In this document: positions 1 to 8,245 of the stretch, piece after piece
Layout: each line of letters begins with the position of its first letter
Position numbering within the stretch: the first letter of the stretch is position 1
NCBI GenBank assembly: GCA_017525605.1
Contig: JAFXSM010000042.1
Location: 216,658 to 280,657 of the forward strand
DNA length: 64,000 nucleotides
Direction of reading: 5' to 3'
Source of the DNA: Treponema sp.
GTDB taxonomy: Bacteria > Spirochaetota > Spirochaetia > Treponematales > Treponemataceae
Notes under the pieces: model-generated
Told to the model about the DNA's origin: nothing
Databases searched by the model: none
Seen by the model: only the letters and a program-made list of their open reading frames with translations
Made by a program: the position numbers and the translations under genes

Positions 1-264
1 TTCTTTGAGTTTCACGACTCCCATTCCGAGTGCCATCTCCACGAGGACGCTCACTCCGTATGATGAAATTCCAGATTTGTCGGAAAGTTCCTTTGCGCTG
101 ATTCCGTCTTCGCCCGAATCGGAAATCATTCTCAATAATCCAAGCTCAATAAGTGCCCTCATCGCCTGAAAAGTCAGCGGCGAGAATGCGATTTTCATTG
201 CCTCGACTTTCGCGTCGATGGCACGGATTTTATCTGTGTAATATGACTGATTCTCAATTTTCAT
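1..264 (-). CDS. N-terminal part of a probable SAM-dependent methyltransferase (gene runs off the window)
   Basis: Only the first 88 codons are present; the reading frame is open to the window edge. The visible part starts with a charged helix followed by a region resembling the winged-helix dimerisation domain found at the N terminus of many O-methyltransferase-type enzymes: a helix with FQAMRALIELGLL, then a second helix with AKELSDKSGISSYGVSVLVE. The catalytic Rossmann domain would lie outside the window, so the assignment is an inference from this helix-turn-helix-like segment alone. A transcription factor with a winged helix is the main alternative. It is transcribed divergently from the kinase-like gene at 388. 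Confidence 0.5.
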   Translation of the reverse strand, partial: MKIENQSYYTDKIRAIDAKVEAMKIAFSPLTFQAMRALIELGLLRMISDSGEDGISAKELSDKSGISSYGVSVLVEMALGMGVVKLKE

Positions 265-312
265 GCGTTGAATTATATCAGCAAAATCCAAAAAACTTCA
301 CTTGCATTGCAG

Positions 313-340
313 ATTGCCTGTCAGAAAATCGTGTTATACT
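313..340 (+). promoter_or_regulatory. possible promoter of the cytidylate-kinase-like gene
   Basis: A good -10 hexamer, TATACT, lies at 335-340. The -35 is weak: ATTGCC at 313-318 gives a 16-base spacer. The gene begins 47 bases downstream with an AAGGGGGG Shine-Dalgarno sequence. Position and direction fit, but the weak -35 keeps this tentative. Confidence 0.3.
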
Positions 341-387
341 GAAACAACAGCAAATGCTGATTCTATGAAAAATTAAGGGGGGCAAAT

Positions 388-1029
388 ATGAGAAAATACA
401 TCACTATAAGCCGCGAATACGGTTCTGGCGGAAGGATAATCGGAAAAAAGGTCGCGGAGAATCTCGGATACGACTTTTACGACAGGGAAATAATCGACAT
501 GGCTGCCGAGCACAGCGGGCTTTCTGCGGATTTCATCGAGAAAACCGAGCAGAACATTTCGTCGGGCTGGCTTTACAACCTGCTTCTCGGGACGAGCTAT
601 TCGGGAACGACTGTCGGCTCCAGCGTTCAGCAAATCGGCTCGCAGTGTCTGCCGCTTGCGGATCAGGTTTTCAATGCCGAGAGAAAGGTGATTCTTGGGC
701 TTACGGAAAAGCCTTGCGTCGTCGTCGGCCGCTGTGCGGATTACATTTTCAGAACGTCGGAAGATGTTGACAGAAAAGATTTGCTCAACATTTTCATTTA
801 TGCGGATTTCGACGACAAAGTTAAGCGTGTCGCGGAACGATTGAACATTGACGAAAAAGCGGCTGCGAAAACCGTCCAGCAGGTGGACAAGCGTCGCGCG
901 AACCACTACAACACGTTCACGGAAGACACCTGGGGCGACAGAAAAATCTACGACCTCCTGATAAACTCAAGCACGCTCGGAGTTGACCAGACGGTCGATA
1001 TGCTCACGGCATTCATCAGAAGAGCGTAG
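388..1029 (+). CDS. cytidylate kinase-like family protein
   Basis: This 213-residue protein begins with ISREYGSGGRIIGKK, a P-loop-like start typical of the cytidylate-kinase-like family (Cytidylate_kin2), followed by a YDREIID segment that resembles the nucleoside-monophosphate-binding region. Family members are related to cytidine monophosphate kinases, but this group is distinct from the housekeeping Cmk and its substrate is mostly unproven. A later stretch, VVVGRCADYI, matches the family's conserved core, and the end is rich in helices. The length is normal. A strong GGGGGG ribosome binding site stands 7 to 12 bases before the ATG. It stands alone and converges on the CorC-like gene at 1051. 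Phosphotransfer to a nucleotide or small molecule is the likely activity. Confidence 0.75.
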   Translation: MRKYITISREYGSGGRIIGKKVAENLGYDFYDREIIDMAAEHSGLSADFIEKTEQNISSGWLYNLLLGTSYSGTTVGSSVQQIGSQCLPLADQVFNAERKVILGLTEKPCVVVGRCADYIFRTSEDVDRKDLLNIFIYADFDDKVKRVAERLNIDEKAAAKTVQQVDKRRANHYNTFTEDTWGDRKIYDLLINSSTLGVDQTVDMLTAFIRRA

Positions 1030-1050
1030 GATTTTTTTAGATAAATCGTT

Positions 1051-2355
1051 CTAGTTTCGTTTTTGAGGCGGAAGAATCAGCTTTATGCGCACGAGCTTGA
1101 TTCTCCGCCTTTCGATTTCTTCGACTTTGTATGTGATTCCGTCGATTTTAAGAGAAGCGGAAACTTCAGGCAGTTCGTCGAACTGTTCGAGAAGCCAGCC
1201 TGCAATCGTGTGGAATTCGTCGGAAACCAAGTCCAAATCGAGAAGCTCGTTCACATCGTCGATTTTCATGTCGCCTGGAACAAGATACTCGACGAGCGAA
1301 ATCGGAGTGATTCTGTTCTCGGGCTGAATCTCATTCGGCGAATCCTCGTGGACGCTCCTTCCGAAAACAGCCCGCATTATGTCGTCAATCGTTGCGATTC
1401 CGATGTTCGAGCCGTTCTCGTCAATCGCAATCGCGAAATTCGTCTGCTCTTTTTTGAACCTGGCAAGAAGCTCCGTCGCCATCAGAGTTTCAGGAACATA
1501 GATTACAGGCTGCATCACTTTCGATATGAAATTCTTCGAATCCTTGTACCGTCCGTTCATCAGAATCTGCTTGTAGTAAATCATGCCCAAAACATTGTCG
1601 AATTCGCCGTCGCAGACAGGAATCCGCGAAAATCCGGTCTCAGTGAAAATGTTCACGATTTCCTCGAAAGTCGCGTTTGCAGGAATGAATTTTACTGCTG
1701 AACGGTGGCGCATTATGTCGTGGATTCGAAGGTCGGTGAAGTCGAAAATCTTGTACAGCATCTTCTTTTCGCTGTGTTCGAGAGTTCCTTCGTTCTCGCC
1801 GACTTCAATCAGCGATTTCAGCTCTTCTTCTGTTATCAGGTTCTTGTCGTTTTTCCAGAGCGAATTGAGGATTATCGTCATTCCGCCAGAAATCTTCGCG
1901 AAAATCCAGACGATAGGATAGAGCATCCTTTCAAGCCAGATGAGCGTTGTCGCGAACATCGACGCGGCCTCTACAGGATGGACTGCCGAGAAAGTTTTCG
2001 GGGTTATCTCGCCAAAGATAATCAAAACGAACGCCATGATGAATGTTGCCGCCACGCTTCCTGCTTCGCCAGCGATTTTTACGGCGACCGCAGTTGCAAG
2101 ACCGGACGCGAGCGAAGTCACAAAGTTGATTCCGATGAGAATGAGCGAAAGAAGCTTGTCCGTGTCTTTTTTAAGGAACGCGATTTTTCTTGCAGGAGAA
2201 GAACGTCTATTCGGGTCGTCTTCTTTCAGCATTTGGCGAAGAGTCATTTTCGTTATCGAAAGGAACGCAGTCTCGCACGACGCGAAGAATGCCACGACTC
2301 CAACAAGAACAACGACGGCGATTGAAGGAAGGATTATGTCAGTCAGCACTTGCAT
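1051..2355 (-). CDS. CorC/HlyC-type CBS-domain membrane protein (second of a tandem pair)
   Basis: This 434-residue protein has the three-part build of the CorC/HlyC ('hemolysin-like') family. An N-terminal DUF21/CNNM membrane domain carries the family's GEITPKT motif near residue 115, a CBS pair follows from about residue 212, and a small CorC_HlyC domain ends the protein. Relatives act in magnesium or other cation transport; the haemolysin label is historical. The start at 2355 is chosen because GAGGAGGAG lies just upstream. A longer reading frame to 2457 would bury most of the extension in the previous gene. The 17-base overlap with the upstream paralogue at 2339 suggests translational coupling. 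The specific cargo cannot be told from sequence. Confidence 0.85.
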   Translation of the reverse strand: MQVLTDIILPSIAVVVLVGVVAFFASCETAFLSITKMTLRQMLKEDDPNRRSSPARKIAFLKKDTDKLLSLILIGINFVTSLASGLATAVAVKIAGEAGSVAATFIMAFVLIIFGEITPKTFSAVHPVEAASMFATTLIWLERMLYPIVWIFAKISGGMTIILNSLWKNDKNLITEEELKSLIEVGENEGTLEHSEKKMLYKIFDFTDLRIHDIMRHRSAVKFIPANATFEEIVNIFTETGFSRIPVCDGEFDNVLGMIYYKQILMNGRYKDSKNFISKVMQPVIYVPETLMATELLARFKKEQTNFAIAIDENGSNIGIATIDDIMRAVFGRSVHEDSPNEIQPENRITPISLVEYLVPGDMKIDDVNELLDLDLVSDEFHTIAGWLLEQFDELPEVSASLKIDGITYKVEEIERRRIKLVRIKLILPPQKRN

Positions 2356-3736
2356 TCTGCTCCTCCTCGACATCGTCCCTGTCGTCTTTATCGTCGATAT
2401 CGTCAATATTTCCGATGTCAGTGAAGAAAAGTCCGCTTTCTTCCTCGACTTCCTCAAAAATCTTCGTGCAGTGAATCTTCGAAATCCTCATTCCCTCAAG
2501 TTCTTCGACTTTGAATGCGTATCCGCCTTCTTCGATTTCGTCGCCCATGACTGCCATTCTGTCGAGTTTTTCAAGGACGAATCCGGCAATCGTCTCGTTC
2601 ATGTTCGTGTCGAATTTGATGCGGAGTTTTTCCTCCAAATCGATTAGGCGTGTCTGCCCGTCTATCACTTTGTCGTCAAAGTCTTCAGTTTTCTCGGATT
2701 CAACGGATGTCGCCCAGCCTTTCTTTTCAAAGTCGTCAGCGATTCCTCCGAAAATCTCACGCGCGATGTCCTCGGTCGTCAAAATTCCGTCCGTTCCCGA
2801 ATATTCGTCGATTACGATTGCGAAATTCTGCCTTTTCTCGTTCAGAAGCTCCTGAATCTGGCTCATCTTGGTGCTTCCCGGAATGAAAAGCGGGGGGCGC
2901 ATTACTTTTTCCACAGAGAATTTTTCCCTGTTGCCTGAATAGAAAAGCATGTCCTTCACATAGAGAACGCCGATTATGTTGTCCAAATCTTCTTTATAAA
3001 CAGGGAAACGCGACAGAGACCTTCTCTCCGAAAGCATGATTATGTCGCTGAACGAGGAATTTGCTTTTATGCCGATTACGTTGCGACGCGGAACCATTAT
3101 GTCAACCGCGGCAAGGTCGGTGAATTTGAAGACGCGGCTCATCATCTTCTTTTCGTTGTTGCGGATTACGCCCTCTTCGCCACCAACATCGATGAACGTC
3201 TTGATTTCATCTTCCGTGAACGAAACTTTTTTCTTCCGCGTGTCGATTCCGACGAGCCTCAAAAGCGTCCTCGATATGAAAGTGAAGAACACGACGAACG
3301 GCCGAAGAATCCAGAAGAAAAGCGTGACGAATCCCGACAATCCGAACGCGATGCTCTCCGGGTGCCTTGTCGTGACGCTTTTCGGAGTGATTTCGCCGAA
3401 CACGAGAAGGAGCACGGTCGAAATTCCTGTCGCAATTCCGAGTCCTTTCGGGCCGAAAATGTCCAAGAATACTGAAGTCAGAACAACAGACAACGCGACG
3501 TTCACGATTTCGTTTCCGACCAAAAGCATATTCAGAAGCTCTTCTTTCTGGTCGAGCAATTTTCCGACGCGAATTGCCTTTTTGTCGCCCTTCTGCCTGA
3601 GAAAGTGCACGCGGAGCTTGTTCAGCGCGAGGAATGCGCTTTCGCTTGCAGAAAAGAGCATAGAGAGAGTGACGAATGTCGCCGCAACGACAATCAGAAT
3701 GAGGAGTCCAACGGGACTCGACGAGGGGTCATCCAT
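2339..3736 (-). CDS. CorC/HlyC-type CBS-domain membrane protein (first of a tandem pair)
   Basis: This 465-residue protein is a paralogue of the gene that follows it. The N-terminal DUF21/CNNM domain has several hydrophobic segments, including the first at residues 8-30, and the motif FGEITPKSV. Two CBS repeats and a CorC_HlyC domain follow, with the characteristic VIDEYSGTDGILTTEDI segment. The C terminus is extended by a very acidic tail (EEVEEESG to the DDIDDKDDRDDVEEE stretch) that its neighbour lacks. Family knowledge points to a role in divalent cation homeostasis at the inner membrane. The pair is probably one transcript, and the two products could form hetero-oligomers; that is inference. 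Confidence 0.87.
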   Translation of the reverse strand: MDDPSSSPVGLLILIVVAATFVTLSMLFSASESAFLALNKLRVHFLRQKGDKKAIRVGKLLDQKEELLNMLLVGNEIVNVALSVVLTSVFLDIFGPKGLGIATGISTVLLLVFGEITPKSVTTRHPESIAFGLSGFVTLFFWILRPFVVFFTFISRTLLRLVGIDTRKKKVSFTEDEIKTFIDVGGEEGVIRNNEKKMMSRVFKFTDLAAVDIMVPRRNVIGIKANSSFSDIIMLSERRSLSRFPVYKEDLDNIIGVLYVKDMLFYSGNREKFSVEKVMRPPLFIPGSTKMSQIQELLNEKRQNFAIVIDEYSGTDGILTTEDIAREIFGGIADDFEKKGWATSVESEKTEDFDDKVIDGQTRLIDLEEKLRIKFDTNMNETIAGFVLEKLDRMAVMGDEIEEGGYAFKVEELEGMRISKIHCTKIFEEVEEESGLFFTDIGNIDDIDDKDDRDDVEEEQNASAD

Positions 3737-3776
3737 AAATTAATCAATCCTATTTTTTTAAACTGCTTTGTTGATT

Positions 3777-4796
3777 TTACTCGGCAATCTTAATCTGCAT
3801 CTCAATGTTTTCGAGCATCGCATTCAATAAATCAATCTGCTCGCTTTCAGGTGCGGCATCGATTGATTTCTGAACATCATTTTTTGCGTCAAGATAATTT
3901 CCTGAGCGCATGTGCGCAATCGCGGCCTGATAATAAAGAAGCTGCCTGTCATCTTTCGTCAGGAATTTCTTTGTCGCGGCATTCTCAAAAACTTCCGCCG
4001 CCTTCGAATAATTTTCGCCAGCATCGACAGCCTGCGCGGAAGCCACAGAAAGAATGTGCTTCGGAACTGCGCCTGTCGAATTCTCTGTGTCGATTTCGAT
4101 GACAAGCTCGCTCAAGTCGCGAATCAGATATCGGTAGACGAAATCGGTGCTGTCGAATATTTCGTTGACAGCAGCGACACGAGTATCAACGCTCGCAGAC
4201 GATTTTGCGATTTTCAGGTTGTTGTCGAAATCCTTCAGCAAAATTGCGGCATCGTCGATTTTTTTCGTTATCGCATCCATTTCGTCGATTTCGAAAATGT
4301 CGTCGAACGAAGCTTTGTCCGCGTCAGTCGCATTCGGGTCAAAATCCGCACGCACAGAATAAAATTCAAGCGAGGAAACGACGTATCCTTCTTTTGTCAG
4401 GACGAACATTGACGGAAGAGTCTTGACCGCATATTTTTCGGCAACGCCCACGGCATTTTTTGTGTCCGCGATGATTTTCTCCGCGGCAGCCCTTTCCTCG
4501 TTCGTTGCATTCGGGCCGAGATTCTCCGCGTTCAGCCTGTCCGTCAAATCAAGCTTCACAAAGACAAAATCCTTGCCGAATTTTTTCAGGAACTGCTCGT
4601 TGCCGAACCCAAGTTTTTCAAGCCGCTCGGAAACTTCGTCCTCTTTCGAGCATATATCGAGAAAAATGCCCTTTTTGCTTTCCTCGGCAAGTTTTTTTCC
4701 TTCTTCGAAATTGTCAATCCAAGTATTTTTTGTGCAGGAAGTGATTGAAACGGCAGCAAGCAAAACTGCCAGAACAGAAATCAGAATTTTTTTCAT
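3777..4796 (-). CDS. thioredoxin-fold lipoprotein lacking the CXXC pair, with C-terminal TPR-like helices
   Basis: The 339-residue product begins with a lipoprotein signal peptide ending in the lipobox SITSC (Cys21). Residues 25 to about 150 resemble a thioredoxin fold: a lysine-rich helix, the strand GIFLDIC, the strand FVFVKLDL and a cis-proline loop TLPSMFVL followed by TKEGYVV. The redox CXXC is missing; only a single cysteine (DICSKED) sits at that position. The C-terminal third is helical, with LLYYQAAIAHMRSGNYLDAKND resembling a tetratricopeptide repeat. Exported, lipid-anchored proteins of this shape often serve as scaffolds or substrate-binding partners. It lies between the CorC-like pair and htpG on the same strand. 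Function unknown. Confidence 0.6.
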   Translation of the reverse strand: MKKILISVLAVLLAAVSITSCTKNTWIDNFEEGKKLAEESKKGIFLDICSKEDEVSERLEKLGFGNEQFLKKFGKDFVFVKLDLTDRLNAENLGPNATNEERAAAEKIIADTKNAVGVAEKYAVKTLPSMFVLTKEGYVVSSLEFYSVRADFDPNATDADKASFDDIFEIDEMDAITKKIDDAAILLKDFDNNLKIAKSSASVDTRVAAVNEIFDSTDFVYRYLIRDLSELVIEIDTENSTGAVPKHILSVASAQAVDAGENYSKAAEVFENAATKKFLTKDDRQLLYYQAAIAHMRSGNYLDAKNDVQKSIDAAPESEQIDLLNAMLENIEMQIKIAE

Positions 4797-4835
4797 GCAA
4801 AGATTTTATGTGTTATTGAGATTTTTTTGAAGTGC

Positions 4836-4878
4836 AAAAAAAATCGGCACTGAAAACCGAACATTTCCAGTGCCGATT
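4836..4878 (-). terminator. Rho-independent terminator of htpG
   Basis: A perfect 11-base inverted repeat (AATCGGCACTG at 4842-4852 and its complement at 4868-4878) is followed, reading on the minus strand, by a run of U residues. It lies 66 bases after the htpG stop codon. Confidence 0.85.
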
Positions 4879-4943
4879 GCTATTCATTCCGAACGTGTCT
4901 CAGAATATTTTGTCATTCTGAGTTTGTCTCAGAATCTAAAATT

Positions 4944-6911
4944 TTACTTTGAGAGCAGCTTGTTCATCGCCTTGACGAACTCAACCGGGTCTTTTATCTC
5001 CGCGCCGCTCACGAGCAATGCCTGGTCGAGAAGGACTTCAGCGACGTTCGCGATGTACGCTTCGTCCGAGCTGCCTTCGAGAGTCTTGACGATTGCATGG
5101 TCGGCGTTCACTTCAAGAATCGGCTTTACGCCGGCTCCAGCCTGCCCCATTGCACGCATCATGCGCTCCATCTGGATTCCAGGGTCGTTCTCGTCAACGA
5201 CAACGCATGACGGAGAATCAGAAAGTCTCTTCGAAAGAACGACATCCTTGACGCGCTCGCCGAGTGCCTTCTTGATTTTCTCCTGAACAGGCTTGAATGC
5301 CTCTTCCTTCTTCTTCGCTTCTTCCTTATCAACGCCGAGCTCGTCGTCAGAGCCTGCCCTGTTGACAGCCTTCAAATCGAATTCCTTGTACTTGCCAAGA
5401 GACGGAATAACGATGTCGTCGATGTCGTCAGCCATGATGAGGACTTCAAAGCCCTTGTTCTTGTAAGCCTCAAGAAGCGGAGACGCGCGGAGGTTCTTCT
5501 CGTCAGTTCCCGTGATGTAGTAGATTGCCTTCTGCTCCGGCTTCATTCTTGAAACGTAATCGGCGAACGATGTCCATTTGTCGTCGCCTGTTCCAGACTC
5601 GTCCGTAGACTTGAACCTGACAATTTCGGAGATTTCCTCGCGGTTCGCATAGTCGCCGTACAAACCTTCTTTCATCGGCCTGTTGAAATTCTTGACGAAT
5701 TTGTTCCATTTTTCGATAGCGGCTTTCTCATCGTCAGTCGGCTTCTCGGATTTTCTTGCCTTGTCAGCTTCCTCGCCCATCTTCTTGAATTCGGAAAGGA
5801 GCTTTTTGACAGAAGAACGCTTGATGTTGTCGAGAATCTTGTTCTGCTGCAGAATCTCGCGGCTCACGTTCAACGGCAAATCCTCAGAGTCGATGATACC
5901 GCGGACGAATCTCAAGTATGCAGGAAGAAGTTCCCTGTCGTCGTCCGTGATGAAAACGCGCTTGACGTAGAGCTTCATTCCGCTCTTGTAGTCAGCCTGA
6001 TACATGTCGAACGGAGCCATCTGCGGAATGTAGAAGAGAGTAGTGTATTCTTGAGTTCCTTCCGCGTGTGTGTGGACGTAGTGGAGCGGATCCATGGAAT
6101 CATGCGAAATCGTCTTGTAGAAATCGTTGTAATCTTCTTTTTTGAGTTCCGACTTTGAGCGTTTCCAGAGAGCAGAAGCCGAGTTGATCTGGTCAACTTT
6201 TGCTTCAGAGCCAGTCGTGTTGCCCTTGTCGTCGTAAGTGTTCTGAGTGTAGTGGAGGTAAATCGGGAATGCGATGTGGTCCGAGTATTTCTTGATGAGT
6301 TCTTCGAGCTTCCATCTTGAAGAATACTCTTTCGAGTCGTCGTTCAGAACCATCTCGATTGCGGAACCGTGCCTTTCTGCGTTGTCGAATCCATATTTTT
6401 TCGCTTCTTCCGAATCAGCTTTGATTTCGTCGATTGAGTAAGAATTCGTGCCGTCAGAAGACCATTTGAAAATCTTCTCTGTTCCGGCTTTTCTTGTGAT
6501 GACGTTAATCTGCTTTGCAGCCATGAATGCCGAGTAGAAACCGACACCGAACTGACCGATGAGGTTTGATTCGCCCGCGTTCTTGTCCTGAGAAACGCGC
6601 TCGATGAATGCTTTTGTTCCTGAGCGTGCGATTGTTCCGAGATTGTTGTTCAAGTCGTCCTCGTCCATTCCGATACCGGTGTCCTGAACTGTGAGGATTT
6701 TGTTTGCGTCTTCGAATGAGATGTCGATTCTTGGGTCAGTCTTGATGTTTTTGTATGCAGCGTCTGAAACTGTGAGGTAATTCAGTTTGTCCAAAGCGTC
6801 CGAAGCGTTCGAGACAATCTCACGAAGGAAGATGTCCTTATTTGAATACATTGAATGAATGATGAGCTTCAGAAGCTGATTTACTTCTGTCTGAAATTGA
6901 TGTTGTGCCAT
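4944..6911 (-). CDS. htpG: molecular chaperone HtpG (bacterial Hsp90)
   Basis: This 655-residue cytosolic ATP-dependent chaperone is recognisable throughout. The N-terminal GHKL ATPase domain has IFLREIVSNASDALDKL (ATP/magnesium-binding helix), DTGIGM and GQFGVGFYSAFM (ATP lid region). The middle domain carries the SREILQQNKIL segment with the ATP-sensing arginine, and a C-terminal dimerisation domain ends in a lysine-leucine-rich helix without the eukaryotic MEEVD tail. Length is slightly above the E. coli protein (624). A good ribosome binding site (GGAGAAACGAA) precedes the ATG. It is probably a single-gene transcript between its own terminator and that of the next gene. No CIRCE-type inverted repeat was seen upstream. 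Confidence 0.98.
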   Translation of the reverse strand: MAQHQFQTEVNQLLKLIIHSMYSNKDIFLREIVSNASDALDKLNYLTVSDAAYKNIKTDPRIDISFEDANKILTVQDTGIGMDEDDLNNNLGTIARSGTKAFIERVSQDKNAGESNLIGQFGVGFYSAFMAAKQINVITRKAGTEKIFKWSSDGTNSYSIDEIKADSEEAKKYGFDNAERHGSAIEMVLNDDSKEYSSRWKLEELIKKYSDHIAFPIYLHYTQNTYDDKGNTTGSEAKVDQINSASALWKRSKSELKKEDYNDFYKTISHDSMDPLHYVHTHAEGTQEYTTLFYIPQMAPFDMYQADYKSGMKLYVKRVFITDDDRELLPAYLRFVRGIIDSEDLPLNVSREILQQNKILDNIKRSSVKKLLSEFKKMGEEADKARKSEKPTDDEKAAIEKWNKFVKNFNRPMKEGLYGDYANREEISEIVRFKSTDESGTGDDKWTSFADYVSRMKPEQKAIYYITGTDEKNLRASPLLEAYKNKGFEVLIMADDIDDIVIPSLGKYKEFDLKAVNRAGSDDELGVDKEEAKKKEEAFKPVQEKIKKALGERVKDVVLSKRLSDSPSCVVVDENDPGIQMERMMRAMGQAGAGVKPILEVNADHAIVKTLEGSSDEAYIANVAEVLLDQALLVSGAEIKDPVEFVKAMNKLLSK

Positions 6912-7008
6912 TTCGTTTCTCCAAAAATAACAGCTCCCGATTTAAAAAGCGGAAGCCGAATGATTTATTGTTTATAGAATCAAGTTAATAAAAAAAATGC
7001 GAAACGGC

Positions 7009-7042
7009 AAAAAAAAGAGACTGCCAAAACGACAGCCTCTTT
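7009..7042 (-). terminator. Rho-independent terminator of the membrane protein gene at 7064-8068
   Basis: Reading the minus strand, AAAGAGGCTGTC pairs with GGCAGTCTCTTT (two G-U pairs) around a short GTTT-type loop and runs straight into U residues. It lies 21 bases after the stop codon. Confidence 0.85.
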
Positions 7043-7063
7043 GTGCATTTCTAATCTAAAAAA

Positions 7064-8068
7064 CTAGAGAGTCTTTCTGATTCCCTGCTGCTCAAGCTTG
7101 AAGAGGGAAATTGCAACTCCGACACATGCCACAACCCATCCGATGATTACGATGTATGTACCGACAGATGCGAAGCTGAACAACGAAGCCTCAAGGTAGC
7201 GCGGAATTGTGATGAGAGCCGCGATTCCGAATGCAGCACCGATGAGCCATACGAGAGTGTCGAGAACAACGCCCTCAACGAAGAGGAACACGAGGATTCC
7301 TGCGATTGACATGAGCCAAAGGATGACGATGAATGTCGCGTTGTGTGCGAATCCGCCAGCAGAATCAGCAATATTGAAGAACGAAGCTGCTCCCTTTACA
7401 GCAGGCTTTCCTGGTCTGAAATCATCGAAAATCTCGTTTTTCCAGTCGTACTCAGAGAAATCTGGTTTGCGCAAATTGTATTTCTTGAGGTAAGCCTCTT
7501 TTGTGTTTGCTTCCGGGTGCTTTTTTGCGAACTCTTCTGTCTTGAGCTCCAAATCGTCGTACTCAGGGTAAGAATCAACATCGAATTCAGAAAGGTCATC
7601 ACTTGTGAAACCGCAGAGAAGCGACTTTGAAGAAGTGATGTCCTTGATGTGCTTCTGAGGAACTCTCTCAGTCTTTGTTGTCTTGACTTTCTTTGTTGTA
7701 GGAACAGCGTCGATTGCCTTCTTCACAGCTTCGTTTGTAGCTGCGATTGCATTGATGTCGTCGATTGTTCTTTCAACAGTTGTCGTCTGGATGAGCCCCT
7801 GAATCGTAGCGTCGTCTGTTACGAAATTCGTTTTGGTCTCAGCCTCGATTACAGCGTTTGCGGCAGCGAGTTTTGCAGCATTGATTTCATCAGGAGTAAG
7901 AGCGACTTCCTCCTCGTTTGTGATTTCAACATCTGCATATTTAAGACCCTTAACCTGATCAGGTACTTTTATGATTGGAAGCAGGAATCCGATAAAAGTA
8001 ATCGCAGAACCGAGCGCGAAAATTTTTCGGCTCTTTGAGCGTTTCTTTAAGTTATCTACGAGTGACAT
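7064..8068 (-). CDS. membrane protein of unknown function with a large extracytoplasmic or cytoplasmic insert
   Basis: The 334-residue protein is not recognised. A lysine/arginine-rich start (NLKKRSKSRK) leads into a membrane helix at about residues 17-35. Roughly 200 hydrophilic residues follow, rich in acidic residues, Thr and Ala. Three to four strongly hydrophobic segments then make up the C-terminal 95 residues. The basic N terminus suggests the first helix is oriented inside-to-outside, which would place the large middle region outside the cytoplasm. The C-terminal helix bundle is glycine-rich and resembles small integral-membrane domains without clear catalytic residues. It has its own terminator and an AGAGG ribosome binding site. 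It stands alone, divergent from malic enzyme. Confidence 0.7.
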   Translation of the reverse strand: MSLVDNLKKRSKSRKIFALGSAITFIGFLLPIIKVPDQVKGLKYADVEITNEEEVALTPDEINAAKLAAANAVIEAETKTNFVTDDATIQGLIQTTTVERTIDDINAIAATNEAVKKAIDAVPTTKKVKTTKTERVPQKHIKDITSSKSLLCGFTSDDLSEFDVDSYPEYDDLELKTEEFAKKHPEANTKEAYLKKYNLRKPDFSEYDWKNEIFDDFRPGKPAVKGAASFFNIADSAGGFAHNATFIVILWLMSIAGILVFLFVEGVVLDTLVWLIGAAFGIAALITIPRYLEASLFSFASVGTYIVIIGWVVACVGVAISLFKLEQQGIRKTL

Positions 8069-8231
8069 AGAAATACCTCTTTTTTTAAAATTGAAATTGC
8101 CTAATTATATACTTTTATTTTTAGCAAAGTCCATTGAAAAACATTGACTATTTATGGTGTCTTTTTGGAGATGAACGATACCGCACTTTCAAAAAATCAA
8201 ACTTTCAATCGAATTTTGATTTGTTTTTGAA

Positions 8232-8237
8232 TATAAT
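8232..8237 (+). promoter_or_regulatory. -10 box of the malic enzyme gene; transcript likely leaderless or nearly so
   Basis: A perfect TATAAT lies only 8 bases before the ATG at 8246, so transcription would begin at or next to the start codon. No Shine-Dalgarno sequence is present in the intervening A/T-rich bases. No clear -35 hexamer was found at the usual distance. Confidence 0.5.
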
Positions 8238-8245
8238 TTTTCATT

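Noticed and set aside
1063..2647. Several long plus-strand frames opposite the CorC-like genes
   Set aside because: They mirror real minus-strand genes with complete domain signatures and carry Arg/Ser-rich nonsense translations.
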